In this document: one piece after another, positions 42,847 through 50,356 of the stretch
Position numbering within the stretch: position 1 is the first letter of the stretch
Layout of the letters: each line of letters opens with the position of its first letter
Virus record (IMG/VR): IMGVR_UViG_3300027791_001841
Span: 1 to 64,000 of that record
Strand: one strand, 5' to 3'
DNA: 64,000 nucleotides
Origin: a virus
Made by a program: the position numbers and the translations under genes
The notes under the pieces: generated by a model
Database searches by the model: none
Told to the model about the DNA's origin: nothing
Seen by the model: only the letters and a program-made list of their open reading frames with translations

Positions 42847-43757
42847 AAGAACTTTGGGTAGAAAAGTATCGTCCTAATACAATAGATGATTATGTGTTTA
42901 AGGACAATCATCAGAAAGCACAAGTACAAGCATGGGTTAGCGATGTAAGTATTCCGCACTTGTTGTTTAGCGGTAGTGCAGGCATTGGTAAAACAACAAT
43001 GGCTAAGTTACTAGTTAATGAACTAGGCATTGAAGAGTTTGACGTATTACAAATTAACGCATCAAGAAACAATTCAGTTGATGACATTCGAGATAAGATT
43101 ACAAACTTTGTACAAATGATTCCTTTTGGTCCGTTCAAAGTTGTATTGCTTGATGAGGCTGATTACTTGAGTCCTAACGCACAAGCAGCATTGCGTGGTG
43201 TAATGGAAGAGTATCACAGTACATCGAGATTTATTTTAACGTGTAACTATCCTAATAGAATTATTCCTGCTATCCATAGTCGTTGTCAAGGCTTTCATAT
43301 TGAAAAGATTGACCAAACAGAGTTTACTGCTCGTGTAGCAACTATTCTTGTAACTGAAAATATTGACTTTGATCTTGACACTCTTGACAGTTATGTAAAA
43401 GTAGCGTATCCAGACTTACGTAAGTGTATTAACATGGTACAGCAAAACGTAAGCGGAACTAAACTTAGTGCGCCAAGCAAAGGTGACGAGGGCGAAGCTG
43501 ACTGGAAGTTTGAAATGGTTGAGTTATTTAAAGCAGGTAAGATTACTCAAGCTAGAAAACTACTGTGTGGTAAAGTACGTGCTGAAGAAATGGAAGAGAT
43601 TTATCGTTGGTTATATGATAACTTAGAAATATTTGGTGAAGAAGAAAAACAAGATACAGCAGTTATTATTATTAAACAAGGTCTTGTTGATCACGCATTA
43701 GTTGCTGATCCAGAAATTAACTTGGCTGCAACACTTATTAAACTGGCGAGGCTATAG
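42843..43757 (+). CDS. 44: Sliding-clamp loader large subunit (gp44-like)
   Basis: This 304-residue AAA+ protein loads the sliding clamp on DNA. It has Walker [10 protein letters not shown] near residue 44, Walker B LLDEAD near residue 103, and the sensor/arginine-finger motif SRC (AIHSRCQGF) that defines clamp loaders. The C-terminal collar domain follows. T4 gp44 forms a tetramer with one gp62; no gp62 gene is evident beside it. It is expressed from the mazG promoter, fitting early replication. Confidence 0.92.
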   Translation: MKELWVEKYRPNTIDDYVFKDNHQKAQVQAWVSDVSIPHLLFSGSAGIGKTTMAKLLVNELGIEEFDVLQINASRNNSVDDIRDKITNFVQMIPFGPFKVVLLDEADYLSPNAQAALRGVMEEYHSTSRFILTCNYPNRIIPAIHSRCQGFHIEKIDQTEFTARVATILVTENIDFDLDTLDSYVKVAYPDLRKCINMVQQNVSGTKLSAPSKGDEGEADWKFEMVELFKAGKITQARKLLCGKVRAEEMEEIYRWLYDNLEIFGEEEKQDTAVIIIKQGLVDHALVADPEINLAATLIKLARL

Positions 43758-44101
43758 TGGCTCATTTAGTAGATGACAAATGTATAATGTGCAAACACAC
43801 AACGTGTGTTAGCGTATGCCCAGTAGACTGTTTTTACGAAGGTGAAAACATGTTAGTAATTAACCCAGATGAATGTATTGATTGCGGCGTGTGTATTCCT
43901 GAATGCCCCGAAGATGCAATCTTTCAAACAGATGATACAGAAAACAAATGGTATAAGCATAATCAGTATTTTTCCGAAACAGCTAACTGGCCTAACATTG
44001 TAGATCAAAAGCCGCCTATGGATGAATACGAAAAGTATACTCAGAGTGCAGAAGATAAGACGCACCTGTTTAAGGCTATACCCGCAATACAAATAGACTA
44101 A
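43757..44101 (+). CDS. fdxA: Seven-iron ferredoxin (FdxA type)
   Basis: This 114-residue protein matches the seven-iron ferredoxin family with one [3Fe-4S] and one [4Fe-4S] cluster. C9, C17 and C50 align with the 3Fe ligands, and C21, C40, C43 and C46 with the 4Fe ligands of Azotobacter FdI; C12 and C25 correspond to its two free Cys. The C-terminal extension is also typical. It could reduce radical-SAM clusters or feed Fe-S assembly. The GTG start overlaps the gp44 stop (TAGTG). Most known phage ferredoxins are the plant-type [2Fe-2S] kind, so this is uncommon. Confidence 0.88.
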   Translation: MAHLVDDKCIMCKHTTCVSVCPVDCFYEGENMLVINPDECIDCGVCIPECPEDAIFQTDDTENKWYKHNQYFSETANWPNIVDQKPPMDEYEKYTQSAEDKTHLFKAIPAIQID

Positions 44102-44214
44102 TGAAAATTAAAATAGAAGTAGAAGTAGACACATCTCAACAACAAGATCAAAATCTTATAGACGAACTCATTGAGCTTTTAGACTCGCTCCGCGATAGAT
44201 TCCAAGAAGAATAA
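44101..44214 (+). CDS. Small acidic protein
   Basis: A 37-residue reading frame overlaps the ferredoxin stop as TAATG and ends just before the hairpin at 44211. It starts [15 protein letters not shown] and continues as an acidic helix (LIDELIELLDSLRDRFQEE). The tight coupling and placement between the ferredoxin and the terminator support a real gene. Function unknown. Confidence 0.55.
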   Translation: MKIKIEVEVDTSQQQDQNLIDELIELLDSLRDRFQEE

Positions 44215-44236
44215 GGGGGAGTTTAACCCCCCTTAT
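44211..44236. terminator. Hairpin between convergent genes, likely bidirectional terminator
   Basis: ATAAGGGGG and CCCCCTTAT form a nine-base-pair stem with an eight-base loop between the stop codons of the operon ending at 44214 and phoH. A U-tract is weak on both sides, so termination may be partial. Confidence 0.65.
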
Positions 44237-44240
44237 CTAA

Positions 44241-44975
44241 TTACTCGTCGCCGTACATTTGTAAAATTTCTCTTACAGCTTCATGTCTTTCGATATCACT
44301 GTGATCAAACTGACAGATATCAACATATTGATGGTTCTGGAAGTTGTTATACAACCCAAGGAACTCTAATAACCCGTTACTTGAAGGCCTATCAGCCTGT
44401 CCTAAGTCACCGGTTACCACCATCTTGCTTCCTTCACCTAACCTAGTGAGAAGCATTTTCATCTGATTAGGCGTTGCATTTTGCATTTCATCTGCTATAA
44501 TCACAGAGTTTTTAAATGTTCTGCCACGCATGTATGCTAAAGGACTAATTTCAAGTACCTTTTCACGCATCTGTCTTTCAACTTCAGCCTGATTAAAATT
44601 GTCTCCGAACACATCAAATATAGGTCTCGTCCATGGTGCCATCTTTTCTTCTAGCGTTCCTGGTAAAAACCCATGCTGCTCGTCAACACTAACTGCCGGT
44701 CTCGTAATAACAATTTTTTCAAAATTCGTATCTTTCCATTGATCAATAGCCCATTGTACACCCAGCATAGTTTTACCTGTGCCTGCTGGTCCAATTGCAA
44801 ACACAATGTGTGTGCGATTGTCATTTAACATTTCTAAATATGTTTCTTGAGATTTGTTTTTAGGTGTAATTACTACACGTTTTTTCTTTTGATTAATGTT
44901 GATTACATTATTATATGTGGAGTGGGAAGTTTGTTGATGAGATTGTTGTTTTCTTTTTGACTTCATATTAAGCAT
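44241..44975 (-). CDS. phoH: PhoH-like ATPase
   Basis: This 244-residue protein is a PhoH family ATPase: Walker A AIGPAGTGKTMLG, ITRPAVSVDEQHGFLPG, Walker B IIADEMQNATPNQ and TGDLGQADRP are all present. It is one of the most frequent auxiliary genes in marine phages; its role, possibly RNA-related, is unclear. Start choice is uncertain: GGAGG lies just before the ATG at 44975 and 11 bases before the one at 44966, while a longer frame starts at 45074. The N-terminus is Ser, Gln and Lys rich. Confidence 0.9.
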   Translation of the reverse strand: MLNMKSKRKQQSHQQTSHSTYNNVININQKKKRVVITPKNKSQETYLEMLNDNRTHIVFAIGPAGTGKTMLGVQWAIDQWKDTNFEKIVITRPAVSVDEQHGFLPGTLEEKMAPWTRPIFDVFGDNFNQAEVERQMREKVLEISPLAYMRGRTFKNSVIIADEMQNATPNQMKMLLTRLGEGSKMVVTGDLGQADRPSSNGLLEFLGLYNNFQNHQYVDICQFDHSDIERHEAVREILQMYGDE

Positions 44976-45101
44976 ATCCTCCGTGCTTTGTGGGTATTCG
45001 AGCAAGGACGTAACAACAGTATTGATGACATAGGTCCGTGTTCGAACATATAAGTATTTACTCGTTCTGTCCATTTATAAAGCTCTTAGTTTAATTTTGA
45101 G

Positions 45102-45109
45102 CATAAATA
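45102..45109 (+). promoter_or_regulatory. Late-type promoter motif CATAAATA
   Basis: CATAAATA lies 28 bases before the ATG at 45138. The leader carries AGGGAC as a ribosome-binding site. It heads an operon that leads into the endolysin and spanin genes. Confidence 0.55.
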
Positions 45110-45137
45110 CATATATACAAATAGGGACAAGACTAAC

Positions 45138-45677
45138 ATGGCAAGTACTAAAGATATCATTGCAAACATTGAACAAATTTACGGGTCTAACAACAGTTTA
45201 AACCTACTCAAAGACTTTGAGCGTGTATTCGACGAATTAGATGTATATGTGTTTGACGGATGGCTTGACGGTGAATTAGTAGCCGGTCCAAAAGAAAGTA
45301 GATACTTTGTTGAGTGTACATTTATGTGGCCTCACAAAGAAATGCCTGAACCTGAGGGTGGAAAGAGACTTTTAGAGTACGGGTGTAAGGTACAGTTTGC
45401 AGAATCAGCAGTTGCTAAAGTTAGAAAAATTAAAGATGTAAATGATATCCGTCCTGGAACTAGAAAAGGTAAGATCGACTACGAAGACATTTGGATGGTA
45501 AAGATTACTATGCCAAAACGTTTAATGAAAAATATCGACCGTGGATATAAAAACCTTGACAAGAACAAAGTACAAGACATATTGTCTAATAATGCTGTTA
45601 ACATGAACCTTGAACCTGCAGACGAACAAGCTCAAGCTCAAGCAGCAGAAACATCAGAGGTCCCAGCAGATGTATAA
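45138..45677 (+). CDS. Conserved phage protein of unknown function
   Basis: This 179-residue protein is found, from memory, in T4-like marine phages without a known role. It has an N-terminal helical part, then a beta-rich part (YFVECTFMWPHKEM, LLEYGCKVQFAES) and an acidic, Ala- and Gln-rich tail (about 160-179). The late-type motif suggests it is made with virion or lysis proteins. It overlaps the next gene by eight bases. Confidence 0.65.
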   Translation: MASTKDIIANIEQIYGSNNSLNLLKDFERVFDELDVYVFDGWLDGELVAGPKESRYFVECTFMWPHKEMPEPEGGKRLLEYGCKVQFAESAVAKVRKIKDVNDIRPGTRKGKIDYEDIWMVKITMPKRLMKNIDRGYKNLDKNKVQDILSNNAVNMNLEPADEQAQAQAAETSEVPADV

Positions 45678-46410
45678 AGTATTAGAAGAAGGATTACGCA
45701 AAGGTGATTTAGAAGATCTAATCTATCCAATTTTTGAAGTAGATAAGTTTAGATCTAAAATGGGTGAAGACCGAGACGTATGTGTTGTTACGTTTCAAGC
45801 TAAAGATAGATATCCTGCAAAAGATTTAATGGAGTTTATTGAAAAAGGATTTTCTTTTGTTCTGGACGCAGATGTTAGTTCAGGTGAAAACGAAGAAGGC
45901 GAATATTCAGTATTTGTTGAGATTGAAAGAAGTAAACAAATAGCAGAGCAAGTTAAAGAATTAATTTACGGTATTTCAAAACTAACTAATATTAACGAGT
46001 GGAAGTTTCAGTACTACAAAGACGATACTACTAGAGATGTAACTACTGAAAATTTAAAAGAAGTAATTCCAGCTGATGGGCAAATGTACGAAGCAAAGAT
46101 GGCAAAGTTTAGAGTCAACGAAGTTAAATCTTTCTTTAGTAAAACCTTAATGGATAACTTAGAATTACAAGACGACTTAATTACTATCTATAAACCATTT
46201 AATAAAACTGTTAAGTTAAGATGGATTAAAGAAGGAAGAACGAAAGATATAATCGAAGGGATCGATGCACCAACGCAAATTGATGTAGGCGCCAGTTCAG
46301 AAACATTTTGGTTAAGCAAAGTGTTAGGCGACTACAATATTAGCAAAATGGGCGATAACTTCTTGTTCACAAATGGCGACAAAGCCATGTTATTACAAAG
46401 GGCAGATTAA
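45670..46410 (+). CDS. Conserved phage protein of unknown function
   Basis: This 246-residue protein starts at the ATG at 45670 inside the end of the upstream gene. It is a mixed alpha/beta protein with VCVVTFQAKDRYPAKDLMEF, a central charged helix and SSETFWLSKVLGDYNI near residue 215. I recognise no catalytic motif. Its stop overlaps the endolysin ATG by one base, so the two are coupled. Confidence 0.62.
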   Translation: MYKVLEEGLRKGDLEDLIYPIFEVDKFRSKMGEDRDVCVVTFQAKDRYPAKDLMEFIEKGFSFVLDADVSSGENEEGEYSVFVEIERSKQIAEQVKELIYGISKLTNINEWKFQYYKDDTTRDVTTENLKEVIPADGQMYEAKMAKFRVNEVKSFFSKTLMDNLELQDDLITIYKPFNKTVKLRWIKEGRTKDIIEGIDAPTQIDVGASSETFWLSKVLGDYNISKMGDNFLFTNGDKAMLLQRAD

Positions 46411-47276
46411 TGTTTAAATTAGAAAAAGGGCATCTGGAAAAACTTATTCCAGGTAATAAAAATGTAGACGGATGGCATGCGGCACTTGTAGATGTGCTAC
46501 CTAAATACGGTATTGACACAGAAAGACGCATGGCGCACTTTATTAGCCAATGTGCTCATGAATCAAATAACTTCCGTAGTTTAGAAGAAAACTTAAACTA
46601 CAGTGAAAAATCACTACTTGCTGTATTTGGACGTTACTTTGGTGATGCACCAAAAGCTAGTGCAGCAGAATATGCACGTAACCCAGAAAAGATTGCAAAC
46701 CGTGTTTACTTCGACAAGTATCGTAAGTACAAGATGGGCAATACAAACGAAGGTGACGGTTGGTTGTTCCGCGGACGTGGACTAAAACAACTTACTGGTC
46801 GTGAGAACTACACCAAGTTTGGTGCTAGTGTAAATATGACAGCAGAAGAAGCAGCAGAATATGTTGCAACTCCAGCTGGTGCAGTAGAGTCAGCATGTTG
46901 GTTTTGGAATGCAAAGAACCTAAATAACATTGCAGACACAGATGATGTTACAAAGATGACTAAAATTATTAACGGTGGTAACATTGGACTTGAGTCGCGT
47001 CAGACACGTTATAAGAAAGCAATGGAAGTATTTGGTAACCCTGTAACACTTACAGATGATGCAGGTGATGACGATTTTGAAATTGATGACATTGGTGTAC
47101 TACGTAAAGGTTCACGTGGCGAAGGCGTTAAAATGATGCAAGAAGCATTAGGCGTTGGCGCAGACGGAGCATTTGGTCCTGGTACAGAACGTGCATTAAA
47201 AGAATGGCAAACTACTAACGGCTTAACTGCTGATGGTATTGCTGGTCCAAAAACACTTGAGAAATTACTAGGATAA
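46410..47276 (+). CDS. Endolysin: GH19 chitinase-like lysozyme with peptidoglycan-binding domain
   Basis: This 288-residue protein has an N-terminal GH19 lysozyme domain (about 1-205) with the catalytic Glu in CAHESNNF near residue 52, FRGRGLKQLTGRENY near residue 128 and INGGNIGL. A C-terminal peptidoglycan-binding repeat (about 225-288) reads LRKGSRGEGVKMMQ then GADGAFGPGTERALKEWQ. It would cut the glycan strands of the cell wall at lysis. It has no signal peptide, so it needs a holin. Spanin-like genes follow at once. Confidence 0.9.
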   Translation: MFKLEKGHLEKLIPGNKNVDGWHAALVDVLPKYGIDTERRMAHFISQCAHESNNFRSLEENLNYSEKSLLAVFGRYFGDAPKASAAEYARNPEKIANRVYFDKYRKYKMGNTNEGDGWLFRGRGLKQLTGRENYTKFGASVNMTAEEAAEYVATPAGAVESACWFWNAKNLNNIADTDDVTKMTKIINGGNIGLESRQTRYKKAMEVFGNPVTLTDDAGDDDFEIDDIGVLRKGSRGEGVKMMQEALGVGADGAFGPGTERALKEWQTTNGLTADGIAGPKTLEKLLG

Positions 47277-47280
47277 ACGT

Positions 47281-47766
47281 ATGTTTAGTTCAATCAAGAT
47301 TGCAATAGTATTAATAATGTTAGCTGGTGCAGGTGGTGGCGTAGTGTACGTTAAAACTTTAAAGTCAGATCTTGCTGTTAGCGAAGCTAACAACGTAAAG
47401 CTAACAACAGCAGTAGGTGAACAAAAAGCAGCACTAGAACAAATGCAAAAAGATTTTACAGCAATTAATGTTGCTAAAAACAATCTTGAAGATCAAACTA
47501 GAGTGTTAAACGCTGAACTTAATAATCTTAACGATAAGTTTAACAAAATAAATGCAAGTGGTGAGAAACGTGACATTGGTAACTTGGCTCAACAAAAGCC
47601 TAGACTAATCGAACGTGCAATTAACACCGGAACAAAGAACGCCATGCGCTGTGTAGAAATAGCGATGGGCTCTCCATTAACCGAAAAAGAAGAAACGGCA
47701 ACTAAGAAATCTAAGATTAATCCTGAATGCCCAAGTATAGCGAACCCAAACTATGTACCATATTAA
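47281..47766 (+). CDS. Inner-membrane spanin-like protein (Rz-like)
   Basis: This 161-residue protein has one N-terminal membrane helix (about residues 6-24, IAIVLIMLAGAGGGVVYV) followed by a long coiled coil (about 28-95). That is the layout of an i-spanin, which together with an outer-membrane lipoprotein disrupts the outer membrane at lysis. The position right after the endolysin and overlapping a lipoprotein gene supports this. Sequence alone does not prove the role, since spanins diverge strongly. Confidence 0.7.
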   Translation: MFSSIKIAIVLIMLAGAGGGVVYVKTLKSDLAVSEANNVKLTTAVGEQKAALEQMQKDFTAINVAKNNLEDQTRVLNAELNNLNDKFNKINASGEKRDIGNLAQQKPRLIERAINTGTKNAMRCVEIAMGSPLTEKEETATKKSKINPECPSIANPNYVPY

Positions 47767-48121
47767 AAATATATTTTTAGTTGTGCTACTAGGAGTAGCA
47801 CTTACTGGTTGTTCAACTGTATCTCAGTTAGACGTGTTTAGTAAACCTATTGAAAGAACACCATTAAATCTTTCTAAGCCTGAAGTTGCTGAGTTAGAGC
47901 AACTTAAATTTATTATTATTACTAGCGAAAACGCAGAAGAAGTATTTGCTAAACTTAAAAAGAAAAATACAGACGCTGTGTTGTTCGGTTTAACAGATGA
48001 AGGGTATGAGTCCCTTGCTAAGAACTTTGCGCATATACGGGCGTATATGCTTAAACAAGACGCCATTATAAACGAATACAAAGAGTACTACGAATCAGGA
48101 AAACCTGATAGCGTAGAGTAA
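47753..48121 (+). CDS. Lipoprotein, candidate outer-membrane spanin
   Basis: This 122-residue protein has a lipoprotein signal peptide: hydrophobic core IFLVVLLGVALTGC with the lipobox Cys at residue 20. The mature part is helical and charged. The start overlaps the i-spanin gene by 14 bases, an arrangement typical of Rz/Rz1 pairs. It is longer than most o-spanins, so the shorter lipoprotein at 48121 is an alternative partner. Confidence 0.7.
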   Translation: MYHIKNIFLVVLLGVALTGCSTVSQLDVFSKPIERTPLNLSKPEVAELEQLKFIIITSENAEEVFAKLKKKNTDAVLFGLTDEGYESLAKNFAHIRAYMLKQDAIINEYKEYYESGKPDSVE

Positions 48122-48276
48122 TGTTAAAACTAATATTAGTAGTTTTTCTATCTACGATGATATCTAGTTGCTCTGCAAAGAACTGTAAAATTTCATCAAG
48201 CGTAAGTGTCGAAGACGCACAAAAGATCGACATAGATAAAGTCACACCTCGTGCAACATTTAGTTGTGACATTTAA
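48121..48276 (+). CDS. Small lipoprotein, candidate o-spanin
   Basis: A 51-residue reading frame begins at 48121, overlapping the upstream stop (TAATG). It has a hydrophobic signal segment LILVVFLSTMISSC with a lipobox-like Cys at residue 17, and three more Cys later. Its small size fits Rz1-type outer-membrane spanins. It completes a cassette of endolysin, i-spanin and two lipoproteins. Confidence 0.6.
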   Translation: MLKLILVVFLSTMISSCSAKNCKISSSVSVEDAQKIDIDKVTPRATFSCDI

Positions 48277-48284
48277 TAAATTGG

Positions 48285-48313
48285 TTGACAAATAAGAATA
48301 GTTTTGTTATACT
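48285..48313 (+). promoter_or_regulatory. Sigma70-type promoter upstream of the first iscU
   Basis: TTGACA at 48285-48290 and TATACT at 48308-48313 are separated by 17 bases. The leader before the ATG at 48337 is about 17 bases, AT-only and without a Shine-Dalgarno. The Fe-S genes are therefore likely expressed early and apart from the lysis genes before them. Confidence 0.78.
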
Positions 48314-48336
48314 ATTAAAATAATAACTAAAAATTT

Positions 48337-48765
48337 ATGGCATATTCACAAAAAGTAGTAGATCGTTTTGAAGACGTTCTAAACAATCCGGCAAAGCATG
48401 GCGTGGGCCGCTTTGATCCAAACGATCCTAATGTAGCAACAGGAATGACAGGAGCACCGGCGTGTGGTGATGTTATGAAACTTGATTTAAAAGTTAATCC
48501 TGACACTGATGTTATTGAAGATGTAAAATTTAAAACATATGGATGTGGCAGTGCAATAGCAAGTTCAACAATGTTTGTTGAAATGCTTACTGGTCTTACA
48601 ATGACACAAGCATTAGAGATCAAAGATAAAGATATTGCTGCTGCATTAGAACTTCCTCCAATTAAATTACATTGTTCAGTGTTAGCTGAAGATTCAATTA
48701 AACGTGCCCTGCAAGATTGGGACGAAAAGAAAGCAAAGCGCAAACACAACAGAGGACCTGAATAA
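48337..48765 (+). CDS. IscU-like Fe-S scaffold, divergent copy
   Basis: This 142-residue protein is an IscU/NifU-N type scaffold with the three cluster Cys: C43 (GAPACGDVM), C70 ([11 protein letters not shown]) and C113 ([10 protein letters not shown]). The chaperone-binding motif is LPPIK rather than LPPVK. It is longer than the second copy at 49017, with an insert near residues 15-35 and a basic tail (KKAKRKHNRG). Scaffolds assemble [2Fe-2S] or [4Fe-4S] clusters with help from IscS. It has its own early promoter. Confidence 0.85.
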   Translation: MAYSQKVVDRFEDVLNNPAKHGVGRFDPNDPNVATGMTGAPACGDVMKLDLKVNPDTDVIEDVKFKTYGCGSAIASSTMFVEMLTGLTMTQALEIKDKDIAAALELPPIKLHCSVLAEDSIKRALQDWDEKKAKRKHNRGPE

Positions 48766-48953
48766 TGCCAATTAAATTTAAACCAACACAAATCACTGTA
48801 GATCGATCTACAGGAAAAAAATCTATTCAAAACTTTTATATGCAATCTACTCCGTTAACAGAGATAACAAGTGCATATGAAGCACACAATACTACTCCAA
48901 AATTTAAACAAAAGCTACGTAACGAACTTACTCGTAGAGGCCAATTAAGCTAG
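48765..48953 (+). CDS. Small conserved phage protein
   Basis: This 62-residue basic protein (KFKPTQITVDRSTGKKS, then FKQKLRNELTRRGQ) overlaps the IscU stop by one base (TAATG). Short basic proteins of this type occur in T4-like marine phages; no function is known. The TAG stop lies inside the first copy of the repeat at 48950. Confidence 0.6.
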   Translation: MPIKFKPTQITVDRSTGKKSIQNFYMQSTPLTEITSAYEAHNTTPKFKQKLRNELTRRGQLS

Positions 48954-48982
48954 TAATAAACTAGTAGCTAGTAATAAACTAG
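48950..48982 (+). repeat. Direct repeat CTAGTAATAAACTAG, period 18
   Basis: CTAGTAATAAACTAG occurs at 48950-48964 and 48968-48982. Each copy has CTAG at both ends. A third partial unit (CAATAAA) follows. It lies between the two Fe-S scaffold units and could be slippage, a recombination site or a protein-binding site. Confidence 0.7.
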
Positions 48983-49016
48983 CAATAAAAGATACATTAA
49001 CTAAGAGGACGCAGCC

Positions 49017-49385
49017 GTGGCGTATTCAGATAAAGTGATGGACCATTACGAAAACCCTCGTAATGTTGGTAAGTGGGAAATAGATGATAGCATTGGAACT
49101 GGAATGGTAGGAGCTCCTGCGTGTGGCGATGTTATGCGTCTGCAAATTAAAGTAGAAGATAACATAATCACTGATGCTAAGTTTAAAACATATGGATGTG
49201 GTAGTGCTATTGCAAGTAGTAGCTTACTCACTGAATGGGTTAAAGGAATGACATTAGAAGGCGCAAGTGAGATAAAGAACACAGACCTTGCAACTGAACT
49301 TGCTCTACCTCCAGTAAAGATACATTGCAGTGTACTAGCAGAAGATGCTATCAAAGCTGCTATTGCAGATTATAAATCTAAGTGA
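49017..49385 (+). CDS. iscU: IscU Fe-S cluster scaffold
   Basis: This 122-residue protein is a standard-length IscU: C36 (GAPACGDVM), D38, C61 ([10 protein letters not shown]) and C104 ([10 protein letters not shown]). The motif LPPVK just before the last Cys is the HscA chaperone-binding site of bacterial IscU, so it could use the host HscA/HscB system. The start is GTG after AGAGGACG. It overlaps the iscA gene by four bases, as in a compact isc operon, but iscS, hscA and hscB are not in the window. Confidence 0.9.
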   Translation: MAYSDKVMDHYENPRNVGKWEIDDSIGTGMVGAPACGDVMRLQIKVEDNIITDAKFKTYGCGSAIASSSLLTEWVKGMTLEGASEIKNTDLATELALPPVKIHCSVLAEDAIKAAIADYKSK

Positions 49386-49708
49386 TAACAATTACTGAGG
49401 ATGGTGCAACCCGTGTATCTGGCTTCTTAGAAACTCGTGGCAAAGGCCTAGGACTTAGAGTTAAGATAAAAACTACTGGTTGCTCAGGATATGCATATGT
49501 TTTAGAGTTTGTTGATACACTTAATGATGATGATACTGTGTTTGACTCCAACGGTATAAAGATTATTGTTGATAAAAAGTCACTAGTAATGATAGACGGA
49601 ACTCATCTAGATTATGTCAAAGAAGGACTCAACGAAGGGTTTCAATTCAAAAATCCTTGGGAAGACGCAACTTGCGGCTGTGGCGAATCATTCACTCTTA
49701 AAAAGTAG
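49382..49708 (+). CDS. iscA: A-type Fe-S carrier (IscA-like)
   Basis: This 108-residue protein has C34 ([10 protein letters not shown]) and C98/C100 (ATCGCGESF), the three cluster-binding Cys of A-type carriers. [15 protein letters not shown] is closer to IscA than the second carrier at 26817. It overlaps iscU with a GTG start (GTGA), so scaffold and carrier are made together. It would deliver clusters to enzymes such as the radical-SAM proteins of the island. Confidence 0.9.
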   Translation: MITITEDGATRVSGFLETRGKGLGLRVKIKTTGCSGYAYVLEFVDTLNDDDTVFDSNGIKIIVDKKSLVMIDGTHLDYVKEGLNEGFQFKNPWEDATCGCGESFTLKK

Positions 49709-49713
49709 TTAAT

Positions 49714-49721
49714 GATAAATA
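49714..49721 (+). promoter_or_regulatory. Late-type promoter motif GATAAATA
   Basis: GATAAATA lies 22 bases before the ATG at 49744 with an AAGGAG site between. The bases that follow (CAGTATAA) recur after the motif at 55092. Confidence 0.55.
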
Positions 49722-49743
49722 CAGTATAAGGAGCGAAAACATT

Positions 49744-50034
49744 ATGTTGGAAATGATTGAAAGAATGGTGAGTGATCGCCTTTGGATTTATACCGCACTA
49801 GTTGGATCTCTTTTTGGACTTGCTTTCTCAACGTATTTTAAAGGTACAAGAATTGGGCTTTGGCTTTATGCTAAGTTTGATTTAACTGTAGACTTTTTAG
49901 TTACACGCTGGGGATGGACTTGGTTACAACAACCAGATGATGCGTGGCGTAAAAAGTACCCGCATGTAACTAAGAAGATTGATGAACTAGAAAAGCGAAT
50001 CAATAAGTTAGAATCTAAAGGAGCGAAGAAATGA
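49744..50034 (+). CDS. Small membrane protein, holin candidate
   Basis: This 96-residue protein has a hydrophobic stretch at about residues 13-32 (LWIYTALVGSLFGLAFSTY), a second amphipathic helix rich in Trp, and a charged C-terminal coiled coil (KKIDELEKRINKLESKGAKK). Together with the next gene it may form a membrane complex. A late-type motif precedes it, which fits lysis timing. Holin is a suggestion from size, membrane helix and basic tail only. Confidence 0.6.
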   Translation: MLEMIERMVSDRLWIYTALVGSLFGLAFSTYFKGTRIGLWLYAKFDLTVDFLVTRWGWTWLQQPDDAWRKKYPHVTKKIDELEKRINKLESKGAKK

Positions 50035-50327
50035 GTGACGAATCACAAACTAAAAAAGTAAATATTGAATTAGAAGTTGATACAAGTATCGTTGATAGTT
50101 CTAAAAATAGATATCAAGGCTTAATCGATCTTGCTAAAGCAGTAGACGCTTGGAGAATTTTTCCAAGAGCATTCCTAACTGTTTACATTGTACTACTATA
50201 CAAAGTAGTAATTTGGTATATGGGCATCGGCACAGCAGTTACTATGGAACAAAGTGGGCTTGTATCAATTGTTGTTGGTGCTGGCGCAGCATGGTTTGGT
50301 TTATACACTGGAACCAGTAAGAAGTAG
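50031..50327 (+). CDS. Small membrane protein, holin candidate
   Basis: This 98-residue protein has a charged N-terminus (about 1-40), then two hydrophobic helices (about 47-67, FLTVYIVLLYKVVIWYMG, and 76-94, GLVSIVVGAGAAWFGLYTG) and a short basic end. Two helices with a basic tail is one of the holin topologies. It overlaps the gene upstream by ATGA. It could be the holin for the GH19 endolysin or part of the tail machinery. Confidence 0.6.
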   Translation: MSDESQTKKVNIELEVDTSIVDSSKNRYQGLIDLAKAVDAWRIFPRAFLTVYIVLLYKVVIWYMGIGTAVTMEQSGLVSIVVGAGAAWFGLYTGTSKK

Positions 50328-50356
50328 TCCGTTAGCATTTAAAAATAAGTACTAGT

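Noticed and set aside
44976-45074. N-terminal extension of PhoH to 45074
   Set aside because: The extra 33 residues do not look like PhoH, and a GGAGG lies near the ATGs at 44975 and 44966; the choice is not fully certain.
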